7,702 bases of DNA. Origin: a bacterium (GTDB taxonomy: Bacteria; Verrucomicrobiota; Kiritimatiellia; UBA8416). Below, piece after piece: positions 1 to 5,774 of the stretch. Location: assembly GCA_020048935.1 (NCBI GenBank), contig JAIFLS010000154.1, positions 1 through 7,702 of the forward strand. Reading direction: 5' to 3'. A program made the position numbers and the translations under genes. The notes beneath the pieces are model-generated. The model was given only the letters and a program-made list of their open reading frames with translations, was not told where the DNA came from and did not search any database. The number at the start of each line of letters is the position of its first letter. Positions within the stretch are counted from its first letter, which is position 1.

Positions 1-2
1 CG

Positions 3-1112
3 TCAATCGTCGTCGGCTACATTCTCGGCAACGCCACGCAGGATACCCTCGGTAACCTGGTCTCGGGGCTGGCACTGAATACCGAGTCGCCGTTCGCCAT
101 CGGCGACTGGGTGACGATCGCGGGCAATACCGGGCGTATCGTGGACATGACCTGGCGCGCGACCAGCCTGCGAACCAAGACCGGCGACTACATCACGATC
201 CCCAATGCCGCCATCGCGCGGGAAACCATCACGAATTATTCCCAGCCGACCACGGTTCATGCGGCCTATGTCGATGTCGGCGTGAACTATGGCGTGGCAC
301 CCGCCAAGGCGCATGAGGCCCTGATGGAGGCTATCCAATCGGTTGACGAGGTGCTTCGCTCCCCGGATCCGCATGTCTGGCTGGTCCGCTATAACGACTT
401 CTCGATCGATTACAGAATCAAGTTCTACATCAACGATTTTGAACGGCAGGAGGAAATCAGCAGCCAGATCATGCAGCGGATCTGGTACAGCTTCAAGCGC
501 CACGGTATTTCGATCCCGTTCCCCATCCGCGACGTGAACATGCGCCAGATCACGGTGGATGACGAGCGTGCACAGATGGCGGCCGAGCGTGTGCGCAAGG
601 CAGCCTTGCTCGATACTATCGGCCTGTTCAGTCCGCTTTCGGCGGACGCGCGCCAGCAGCTTGCCGTCGCGCTTGCCGAGCGTGTCTATGGACAGGGCGA
701 GGTGATCGTGGAGCAGGGCAGCGCCGGCAACCAGTTCTTCATCATTGTAGATGGCCAGGTGGACGTGTCCGTCATGCAGGACGGTCGGCGGACCTGCGTC
801 GCCTCGCTGGCGAAAGGGGATGTTTTCGGCGAAATGTCGTTCCTGACCGGCGAGAAGACCAATGCGACGATCACGGCGAAGGTCGATTGCACGGTGCTGG
901 TGCTGCGACATACCGAGCTGAAGGGGATCCTTTCCGTCAACAACGCCCTCGCGGATGAGTTTGCCGCCGTGCTGGCCAACCGGCAGCAGAGCGCGGCCCA
1001 GTCCCTGGCGCAGGCGGCAGGCGTCCGGGGCGAGACCAGCGGGTCCGAGGCGGATTCCGTGAAGGCGCTCGGCCGCCGCATCCGCCGTTTCTTCGGGCTG
1101 GCCGCTTCCTGA
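3..1112 (+). CDS. MscS-family mechanosensitive channel with C-terminal cyclic-nucleotide-binding domain (5' partial)
   Basis: This is an inner-membrane channel whose 5' end lies outside the window. The frame is open from base 3, so 369 codons are visible. The GTG at 111 is not the start, because codons before it encode the pore helix (GYILGNATQDTLGNLVSGLAL) typical of MscS TM3. The MscS beta domain follows (GDWVTIAGNTGRI, then YITIPNAAIARETITNYS), then the alpha/beta vestibule domain to about visible residue 180. A cNMP-binding domain occupies about residues 206-320, with VYGQGEVIVEQGSAGNQFFII, the DGQVDVS strand and the phosphate-binding cassette FGEMSFLTGEKTNATITA. The tail is basic (GRRIRRFFG). 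Such fusions (the bCNG group) are thought to couple cyclic nucleotides to gating of an MscS pore. The cassette's usual arginine, which contacts the cyclic phosphate, appears to be Thr (codon 858-860), so cNMP binding is uncertain. The gene is convergent with the S8 protease. Family assignment is secure; the ligand is unknown. Confidence 0.93.
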   Translation, partial: SIVVGYILGNATQDTLGNLVSGLALNTESPFAIGDWVTIAGNTGRIVDMTWRATSLRTKTGDYITIPNAAIARETITNYSQPTTVHAAYVDVGVNYGVAPAKAHEALMEAIQSVDEVLRSPDPHVWLVRYNDFSIDYRIKFYINDFERQEEISSQIMQRIWYSFKRHGISIPFPIRDVNMRQITVDDERAQMAAERVRKAALLDTIGLFSPLSADARQQLAVALAERVYGQGEVIVEQGSAGNQFFIIVDGQVDVSVMQDGRRTCVASLAKGDVFGEMSFLTGEKTNATITAKVDCTVLVLRHTELKGILSVNNALADEFAAVLANRQQSAAQSLAQAAGVRGETSGSEADSVKALGRRIRRFFGLAAS

Positions 1113-1135
1113 CCCGTACGGTGGTAAGCCGTTTG

Positions 1136-1215
1136 CGGCTCGCGAGGACGCTCACCCTCCATACGGCACATTACCCATCTTCCCACAACTGGGGGGCGAG
1201 CGTCCTCGCGAGCCG
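1136..1215. repeat. REP-like inverted pair (REPIN-type element), family 1
   Basis: An 18-bp perfect inverted repeat, CGGCTCGCGAGGACGCTC at 1136-1153 and its complement at 1198-1215, extends inward to about 25 bp with two mismatches (1136-1160 and 1191-1215). Each arm is itself an imperfect palindrome. Read outward from the centre it is GGAG or GGGG followed by a GGYGAGCG-TCCT-CGCGAGCC hairpin with an internal GA/AG mismatch. This layout resembles REP units mobilised by RAYT (REP-associated tyrosine) transposases. The pair sits between two convergent genes, 23 bases after the channel stop and 8 bases before the protease stop. It could therefore also act as a bidirectional terminator or RNA-stabilising structure. 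No T-run follows it. The inverted repeat is directly visible; the REP class is inferred. Confidence 0.75.
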
Positions 1216-1223
1216 TGCGGAGA

Positions 1224-2900
1224 TCATCGGTCCACGGGCAGCATGACGGCCCGGATGGCGTTGTTCTGCGGCTGGATGTCGGTCTGGCCGACGGGGCGAA
1301 GCTCGATGGAGATGTCCACGCCGTCGGTATCGAATGTGGCGGCTGGCAGTTCGATTGTATGAACGGTGGTGTTCCCGACCCCGACATTGGCAAAGCGCAG
1401 CGTTTCTGTATGGCCGTCAAGGGTGACGTCCATCTCCACCTGCGGCAACATCACGGTGCCGCGGTTCTGGCCGAAAATGTCCAGCAGCACCCGGTCGCCT
1501 TCGCGCCGCGCATAAGGACGGCTCGCCGCCATGTCGACCCGTCCGGAGTCGTTCCGTGCCAGCAGCCTTCCCGCATCCAGCATGCCCGCTCCCGTGGCCT
1601 CGTCGGTGCCGGGAGCATCGGTATCATTGCTGTGGCGTTGCAGCAGGGTGAGGGTTTCGTCTGGTGTCAGCGCGGGGGACTCCGCCAGCAGCAGGGCGGC
1701 GGCGGCACTGACAAACGGGGTGGCGGCCGAGGTGCCGGAAAACGCGGATAAACTACCGTCCGTGCCTGTCGATGGCACCGCGATGCCGATCCCCGGCGCA
1801 CTCAGGTCCAGGGTGGTTCCCGTGTTGGAGAAGTACAAGTGCCGGCCGGTGGCGTCCACGCCGCCGACGGCTACGACGCCGTCGTATCCGGCCGGGTAGG
1901 AGACTTCGGGCAGGCCGTCGTTGCCGGCGGCGGCAACCAGCAGCACGTTGCGTTCGGTGGCGTAGTCGACCGCCTCCCTCAGGATCTCGCTGTCCCCGCG
2001 TGTGCCGGCCGAGATGTTGATGACGCGGGCACCGAGATCAACAGCCTCGATAATGCCCTTGGCCAGGGTGAAGGCATCGCCGGTGCCGCTGTCCGGAAGA
2101 ACCTTGATGTCGATCAATTCGGCGCCCGGGGCCATACCCTGCAGGCCGTTGATCAGCGAGGCGACCGCACCACCGTGCGTGGCCTCGCCGAGGCCCTCGC
2201 CGGTCAGGTCCAGCCGGGTAGCGACAAGCCCGTCGAAACCGCTGGGTATGCCCGTGTCGAGCACGGCAATGCGGATACCGGAACCCCATTCCGGCCTGGG
2301 GTCGGGTACCCCGAGCCAGGCGAGAGTCCCGGTGCCGAACCCGGTGTAGGGGGTGGCGGGGGCTACTGCGGCATGGCCCTCGGGTAAAGGTGGCAGCCGG
2401 ACATGGATATTCGGCAGGAGGGTCAGTGGTGTCGGTGCCGACTTGAGCAGGGCTCGCAGGGTGGCCGCATCGGCGACGCCAATGCGCAGGGCGTTGGCGA
2501 CGGCCAGCCGGTCGAGAATGCGGATGCCGAGGCGTACCGCCAGCGCCTCGAACGCCTCGCGGTCGCGGGCATTGAAAAACGTCAGCACGTATTCGCCCGC
2601 GATTTCGTCCGCAGCGGGAACCCTGTCGCTGGCAGGCTTGTCATCAGGCGCACCCATGGTTGCTGTTTCGTTTGGATAAACCGGCGTCGTCGTTCCATGC
2701 GGGGGAGTGGGGCGAGCGGGGTGAATCCTGAAACCCGGTATCCAGTCCGGCTCCTGCCCCGGCGGCAGAGGCAGCCTCCGATCCCGCAACGCGGCAAGCC
2801 CACCGCCAACCAGCATTATTGCGGCCAGTATGGGGATGCCGGAGCGTCGTATGTGCCACTGTCTTCGCATGGCAACGATCATGCCCGGATGGAAGCCCAT
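1224..2900 (-). CDS. Exported/membrane-anchored subtilisin-like serine protease (S8 family)
   Basis: This is a serine endopeptidase expected to act in the periplasm or outside the cell. Numbering here is from the TTG at 2906; the ATG at 2900 is residue 3. The catalytic triad is complete: Asp217 in RIAVLDTGI, His244 in EATHGGAVAS and Ser393 in SGTSAATPFVS. The oxyanion Asn329 is in AAAGNDG. Residues 14-40 form a basic stretch plus hydrophobic segment (GIPILAAIMLVGGGLAAL), a signal peptide or anchor. A Pro-rich linker (about 41-100) follows. Residues 104-175 (GEYVLTFFNARDREAFEAL onward) resemble an I9-type inhibitory propeptide. After the catalytic domain, residues 455-560 look like a beta-sandwich, perhaps CARDB-like. 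The start is uncertain: TTG 2906 and ATGs at 2900, 2882 and 2870 all lack a strong Shine-Dalgarno sequence, and 2870 would give the most typical signal peptide. A terminator upstream separates it from hcp, so it should have its own promoter; none is obvious in 2907-3003. Substrate unknown. Confidence 0.93.
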   Translation of the reverse strand: MGFHPGMIVAMRRQWHIRRSGIPILAAIMLVGGGLAALRDRRLPLPPGQEPDWIPGFRIHPARPTPPHGTTTPVYPNETATMGAPDDKPASDRVPAADEIAGEYVLTFFNARDREAFEALAVRLGIRILDRLAVANALRIGVADAATLRALLKSAPTPLTLLPNIHVRLPPLPEGHAAVAPATPYTGFGTGTLAWLGVPDPRPEWGSGIRIAVLDTGIPSGFDGLVATRLDLTGEGLGEATHGGAVASLINGLQGMAPGAELIDIKVLPDSGTGDAFTLAKGIIEAVDLGARVINISAGTRGDSEILREAVDYATERNVLLVAAAGNDGLPEVSYPAGYDGVVAVGGVDATGRHLYFSNTGTTLDLSAPGIGIAVPSTGTDGSLSAFSGTSAATPFVSAAAALLLAESPALTPDETLTLLQRHSNDTDAPGTDEATGAGMLDAGRLLARNDSGRVDMAASRPYARREGDRVLLDIFGQNRGTVMLPQVEMDVTLDGHTETLRFANVGVGNTTVHTIELPAATFDTDGVDISIELRPVGQTDIQPQNNAIRAVMLPVDR

Positions 2901-3003
2901 CCGCAATGCTAATTTTCAATTCATTGCCCCTGCAGGTGGCGGAAACCATCGGCCGCATGCTGGTCGGTGCCCCATGGCGAATGATTCGCGCGTGGGTGAC
3001 AAA

Positions 3004-3035
3004 AAGCCCCTGTTTCCTCTTGGAAACAGGGGCTT
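3004..3035 (-). terminator. Rho-independent terminator of the cupin-hcp unit
   Basis: A perfect 14-bp stem (3004-3017 with 3022-3035) closes a 4-base loop. On the minus strand the stem is followed by T residues (A-run at 3001-3005, of which two belong to the stem). It lies 22 bases past the hcp stop codon, which fits termination of minus-strand transcription. The sequence gives little support for termination in the plus direction, since only TTCTT follows the stem there. Confidence 0.93.
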
Positions 3036-3057
3036 CTTGCGCCTATGGGCTGGCGTC

Positions 3058-4692
3058 TCAGCCCAGGATCGCCTTGAGGTCGGCTTCCGGGGTGCTGATG
3101 GGCATGAGGTTGAAGTTGTCCACCAGTACCTGCAATACCGCCGGCGTGATGAACGCGGGCAGGCTTGGCCCGATCCGGATGTTGCGGATGCCTAGGTGCA
3201 GCAGCGTCAGCAGGATGCAACAGGCTTTCTGCTCGTACCACGAGAGCACCAGCGACAGCGGCAGGCTGTTGACGTCCGTGCCGAAGGCGTTGGCCAGTGC
3301 CACGGCGATCTGCACCGCCGAGTAGGCGTCGTTGCACTGTCCCACATCCAGCAGGCGGGGGATGCCGCCGATGTCGCCGAACGGCAGCTTGTTGAAGCGG
3401 AACTTGCCGCACGCCAGTGTCAGGATCACGCAATCCTGCGGGACCTGCTCGGCCAGTTCGGTGTAATAGTTACGCCCGGACTTGGCCCCGTCGCAGCCGC
3501 CGATGAGGAAGAAGTGCCGGATTTTCCCGCCCTTGACCGCCTCAATCACCTTGTCGGCCACGCCCAGCACGGCGTGATGGCCGAAGCCCACCAGGATGGT
3601 GTCATCCGGTCCGTCCTCGGCGAAACCTTCCGCGGCCTTGGCTGCCGCGATGACTGTCGAGAAGTCGTCGTTAGGCACATGCGTGACACCCGGCCAGGCC
3701 ACCAGGCCGGTCGTGAAGATGCGTGCCTTGTAGGTCTCACGCGGCTTCTGGATGCAGTTGGTGGTCATCAGGATCGCGCCGGGGAAGGCGTCGAACTCCT
3801 TCTGCTGGTCCTGCCAGGCTCCGCCGTAGTTGCCGGCGAGGTGCTTGTATTTCTTGAGGCCGGGATACCCGTGGCAAGGCAGCATCTCCCCGTGTGTGTA
3901 GATGTTGATGCCGGTGCCTTCGGTCTGCTCCAGCAGTTCGGCCAGGTCCTTGAGGTCGTGGCCGGACACAAGGATCGCCTTGCCCTTGAGCGGGTGGATG
4001 CGTACCGGTGTCGGTACCGGATTGCCGTAGGCCCCGGTATTGGCGGCGTCGAGCAGTCCCATGACCGTGAGGTTGACTTCACCGGCCTTGAGGTTCAGGG
4101 CTACCAGCGCATTGATGTCGCTGAGCCCGGCGGCCAGTGTAGCCATGGTCTCGATGAAGAACGCGTAGACCGCGTCGCTTTCCTGCCCGAGTACCCGTGC
4201 ATGGTCCGCGTAGGCCGCCATGCCCTTGAGCCCGTAGGTCAGCAGCTCCTGCAGCGCGGTGACGTCCGCCCCTTGCTTACCCATGCGCTGGCTGATGCTG
4301 ATCGCGGCGGCTTCGGCCACCATGCTCTCGCGGTCCGACGGCTTCCAGTCCGCCACGGCGCCGCTGACGGCAGGCTTTGCGCCGGCCTTGCGGCAGAGCG
4401 CCTCGGCCCTGGCCTTGACCTCGCCGGCTTCCTTCAGCAGGCCGGTCATGCGCACGGCGTCGAAGTTGACGTTGGTCACGGTTGTAAAGAGCGCCTTGAC
4501 GATAAAGCGCCCGATCTCCTTCACGTCGGCCCCGGCCTTGGCGGCGGGATCCGCATGGACGGCGATCCCCTTGGCCGCGTAGACCAGTAGATCCTGTAGC
4601 GCCGAAACCTCGGGATCCTTGCCGCAGACGCCGAAGCTGGTGCAGCCTTCGCCCTTGGCGGTTTGTTCACACTGGTAACAGAACATGCTCAT
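3058..4692 (-). CDS. hcp: Hybrid-cluster protein (hydroxylamine / nitric oxide reductase), class I type
   Basis: This is a cytoplasmic iron-sulfur enzyme of 544 aa, the full length of the family. Hcp proteins reduce hydroxylamine in vitro; E. coli Hcp is reported to reduce NO and to promote protein S-nitrosylation under anaerobic conditions. The N-terminal cluster cysteines are C5, C8, C17 and C23 (C-x2-C-x8-C-x5-C). That is the spacing of class I (Desulfovibrio-type, [4Fe-4S]) rather than E. coli-type class II. All expected hybrid-cluster ligands are present: H245 (SGHDLKDL), E269 (THGEM), C313 (TTNC), C400 (GGCDG, the persulfide position), C428 (LACGKF), C453 (VGQCNDAYS) and E487 (WYEQKA). 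The ATG at 4692 has GGAG seven bases upstream. The gene is second in a two-gene unit, 55 bases after the cupin stop, and ends in a strong terminator. No hcr-type reductase gene is adjacent, as expected for class I, so the electron donor is unknown. Identification is very secure. Confidence 0.98.
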   Translation of the reverse strand: MSMFCYQCEQTAKGEGCTSFGVCGKDPEVSALQDLLVYAAKGIAVHADPAAKAGADVKEIGRFIVKALFTTVTNVNFDAVRMTGLLKEAGEVKARAEALCRKAGAKPAVSGAVADWKPSDRESMVAEAAAISISQRMGKQGADVTALQELLTYGLKGMAAYADHARVLGQESDAVYAFFIETMATLAAGLSDINALVALNLKAGEVNLTVMGLLDAANTGAYGNPVPTPVRIHPLKGKAILVSGHDLKDLAELLEQTEGTGINIYTHGEMLPCHGYPGLKKYKHLAGNYGGAWQDQQKEFDAFPGAILMTTNCIQKPRETYKARIFTTGLVAWPGVTHVPNDDFSTVIAAAKAAEGFAEDGPDDTILVGFGHHAVLGVADKVIEAVKGGKIRHFFLIGGCDGAKSGRNYYTELAEQVPQDCVILTLACGKFRFNKLPFGDIGGIPRLLDVGQCNDAYSAVQIAVALANAFGTDVNSLPLSLVLSWYEQKACCILLTLLHLGIRNIRIGPSLPAFITPAVLQVLVDNFNLMPISTPEADLKAILG

Positions 4693-4747
4693 GTTTTCTC
4701 TCCTTTGTTTTGTGTTTTGGTCGTTGTTTTGTTTGTCGATTGTGCGG

Positions 4748-5074
4748 TTAACGGATCATGATCAGCAGCATCTTGAAGCGTTCCTCGGCCTTTAGCGCGT
4801 GCGGCACGTTGGCCGGCATGATGACCAGGTTGCCAGCGCTCACTTCCTGCGTCTTGCCGTCGATGGTGATCGCCGCCTTGCCTTCCAGGATCTGGACGGT
4901 GGCGTCGTAGGGCGAGGTGTGCTCGCTGAGACCCTGGCCGGCGTCGAACGAGAACAGGGTCAGGGTTCCCGTCGGTTTATCCAGCAGGGTCTTGCTGATC
5001 ACCGCGTCGTCGGCATAGCCGACCGCTTCGGCCATACGGATGGCGATTCCCTTGTTCGCCGGTGCCTTGCTCAT
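4748..5074 (-). CDS. Small cupin-domain protein encoded upstream of hcp
   Basis: This is a 108-aa single-domain cupin, probably cytoplasmic because no signal peptide is seen. Cupin motif 1 is GQGLSEHTSPYDATVQILEG (residues 46-65) and motif 2 is AGNLVIMPANVPHAL (80-94). H52 and H92 match the first and last metal-binding histidines. The usual second His of motif 1 is Ser54, and the Glu position is Asp57, so the metal site is reduced or altered. The ATG at 5074 is preceded by a perfect AGGAGG five bases away (5080-5085 on the plus strand), which indicates strong translation. It is the first gene after the FNR/DNR-like operator and shares a transcript with hcp. The context points to a role in the nitrosative or anaerobic response, for example as a sensor, a binding protein or an Hcp accessory. 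This is inference from position only, and no reaction can be assigned. Confidence 0.92.
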   Translation of the reverse strand: MSKAPANKGIAIRMAEAVGYADDAVISKTLLDKPTGTLTLFSFDAGQGLSEHTSPYDATVQILEGKAAITIDGKTQEVSAGNLVIMPANVPHALKAEERFKMLLIMIR

Positions 5075-5128
5075 GATTGCCTCCTTATTTATCGGGTGCG
5101 TGTGTCTGATTGCTCATCAACACGGGCA

Positions 5129-5134
5129 AGACTA
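5129..5134 (-). promoter_or_regulatory. Candidate -10 element of the cupin-hcp promoter
   Basis: The minus strand reads TAGTCT at 5134-5129, a weak TATAAT match (T, A and final T agree). It is placed so that the operator centre would fall at about -41.5 relative to a start near 5122. No good -35 hexamer is seen, as is common when an FNR-type activator occupies that position. Weak on its own; supported mainly by spacing. Confidence 0.4.
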
Positions 5135-5156
5135 CACGACAAGAGAGGCGTCCGCC

Positions 5157-5170
5157 TTGACCTAAGTCAA
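5157..5170 (-). promoter_or_regulatory. FNR/DNR-type operator (TTGAC-N4-GTCAA)
   Basis: The 14-base site TTGACCTAAGTCAA has perfect 5-4-5 dyad symmetry in its half-sites. It matches the pattern recognised by CRP/FNR-superfamily regulators (FNR consensus TTGAT-N4-ATCAA; DNR/NNR-like sites tolerate TTGAC and GTCAA halves). It is centred at 5163.5, 89 bases upstream of the cupin ATG. A -10-like hexamer lies where a class II activator site (centre near -41.5) would need it. This suggests activation of the cupin-hcp unit by low oxygen or nitric oxide. The particular regulator cannot be named from the site. Confidence 0.78.
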
Positions 5171-5271
5171 CCCGTGATAAAAAAGGGAAATATATTTTCG
5201 CCCGCCAGCCCGCCTCTGTGGAAAAATAAAAAGGAAAAATAGGGTGGCAGGAATTGACGTTATGTGCACTT

Positions 5272-5373
5272 GTAGCTGGGGTCGATGACCCCGGCGGTGC
5301 ATGGATTAGCAAACGGGAGAGAGGCTTCGCCATGCACATTCACGTGCGCTCCGGGGCCACCGACCCCGGCTAC
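5272..5373. repeat. GTAG-headed REP pair (REPIN-type element), family 2
   Basis: Two REP units face each other. The left unit at 5272-5294 reads GTAG followed by a CTGGGGTC-GAT-GACCCCGG hairpin. The right unit at 5351-5373, read on the minus strand, is GTAG followed by CCGGGGTC-GGT-GGCCCCGG. The two differ at a few stem positions, but in each the stem is kept with G-U pairs. Inside the pair is another inverted repeat, GTGCATGG at 5297-5304 and CCATGCAC at 5330-5337, so the whole 102 bases can fold into one long hairpin. A GTAG tetranucleotide before a palindrome is the known signature of REPs associated with RAYT transposases. It lies downstream of the small secreted-protein gene and upstream of the cupin-hcp promoter, and may insulate the two transcripts. 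The remaining gene-free sequence between 5075 and 5426 is AT-rich (about 5170-5245) and shows nothing else I can name. Confidence 0.82.
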
Positions 5374-5426
5374 AAGGCTTTTCCGGCTAAATGGTTTTAT
5401 GAGACGATTACACCCTGGCCCCCGCG

Positions 5427-5729
5427 CTACTGGCCAGAAACCACGTTGCGGGTTTTCTTCGCGCGCATGGCGTCTGATGCCGCTTGTTCGCGCTGGGTCG
5501 CGGACACTTCCGGCTCGCTTTTCTTGGCGGCGGTCTGCAAGGCCTGGTCCTTCTCGCGTTCGTCTTTCTCCCGCTCGTCCAGTCGGTTCGTTGCGGACTT
5601 GCTGGAAATCCGGCTGGCCGAAAGAGTTGTACCAATGCGGACACCGATGGCATCGGCCGCGGCATGGCGCGCTAGCGTCAACCCCGGCACCATCAGCAGT
5701 GCGATCAGGCAATATCTGTGTAATCTCAT
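5427..5729 (-). CDS. Small secreted/periplasmic hypothetical protein with DEREK tandem repeat
   Basis: I do not recognise a family for this 100-aa protein. Residues 1-25 form a convincing signal peptide: a basic start (MRLHR), a hydrophobic core (YCLIALLMVPGLTLA) and a likely AAA cleavage site before D26. The mature part is about 75 aa, charged and probably helical. It contains a tandem DEREK-DEREK repeat at residues 51-60 and a Lys/Arg-rich C-terminus (RAKKTRNVV). There is no cysteine in the mature part. The ATG at 5729 has AGGTG four bases upstream. The gene starts 45 bases after the M28 peptidase stop on the same strand, so co-transcription is likely. Other long frames on both strands cover this region. 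This one is preferred for its signal peptide, Shine-Dalgarno sequence and gene spacing. Confidence 0.68.
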   Translation of the reverse strand: MRLHRYCLIALLMVPGLTLARHAAADAIGVRIGTTLSASRISSKSATNRLDEREKDEREKDQALQTAAKKSEPEVSATQREQAASDAMRAKKTRNVVSGQ

Positions 5730-5774
5730 CTGACACCTAGAGTAGTAGAATCGCCGAATAAAGCAAGCCTGTAA

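Noticed and set aside
111..113. GTG as the start of the channel gene
   Set aside because: The frame stays open upstream to the window edge and encodes the conserved MscS pore helix, so the gene is simply cut by the window.
3..911. A 302-codon open frame on the minus strand opposite the MscS-cNBD gene
   Set aside because: It mirrors conserved channel and cNMP-domain codons and has no recognisable motif. A shadow frame is the simplest explanation.
686..1420. A 244-codon minus-strand frame crossing the channel end, the REP pair and the protease end
   Set aside because: It spans three unrelated elements and includes the REP-derived EGERPREP string typical of spurious predictions.
2907..3003. 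A promoter for the S8 protease in the gap after the hcp terminator
   Set aside because: A promoter is expected here because of the terminator, but I found no -10/-35 pair good enough to annotate.
3196..4590. A 464-codon open frame on the plus strand opposite hcp
   Set aside because: It is antisense to a full-length, motif-complete hcp in a GC-rich sequence where stop codons are rare in shadow frames. Its translation shows no recognisable domain and it lacks a credible context.
5254..5733. Plus-strand and alternative minus-strand frames of about 150-160 codons over the small secreted-protein region
   Set aside because: They run through the REP palindromes or lack a Shine-Dalgarno sequence, and none shows a signal peptide or domain. 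The 100-aa minus-strand frame has both a signal peptide and a good spacing to M28.
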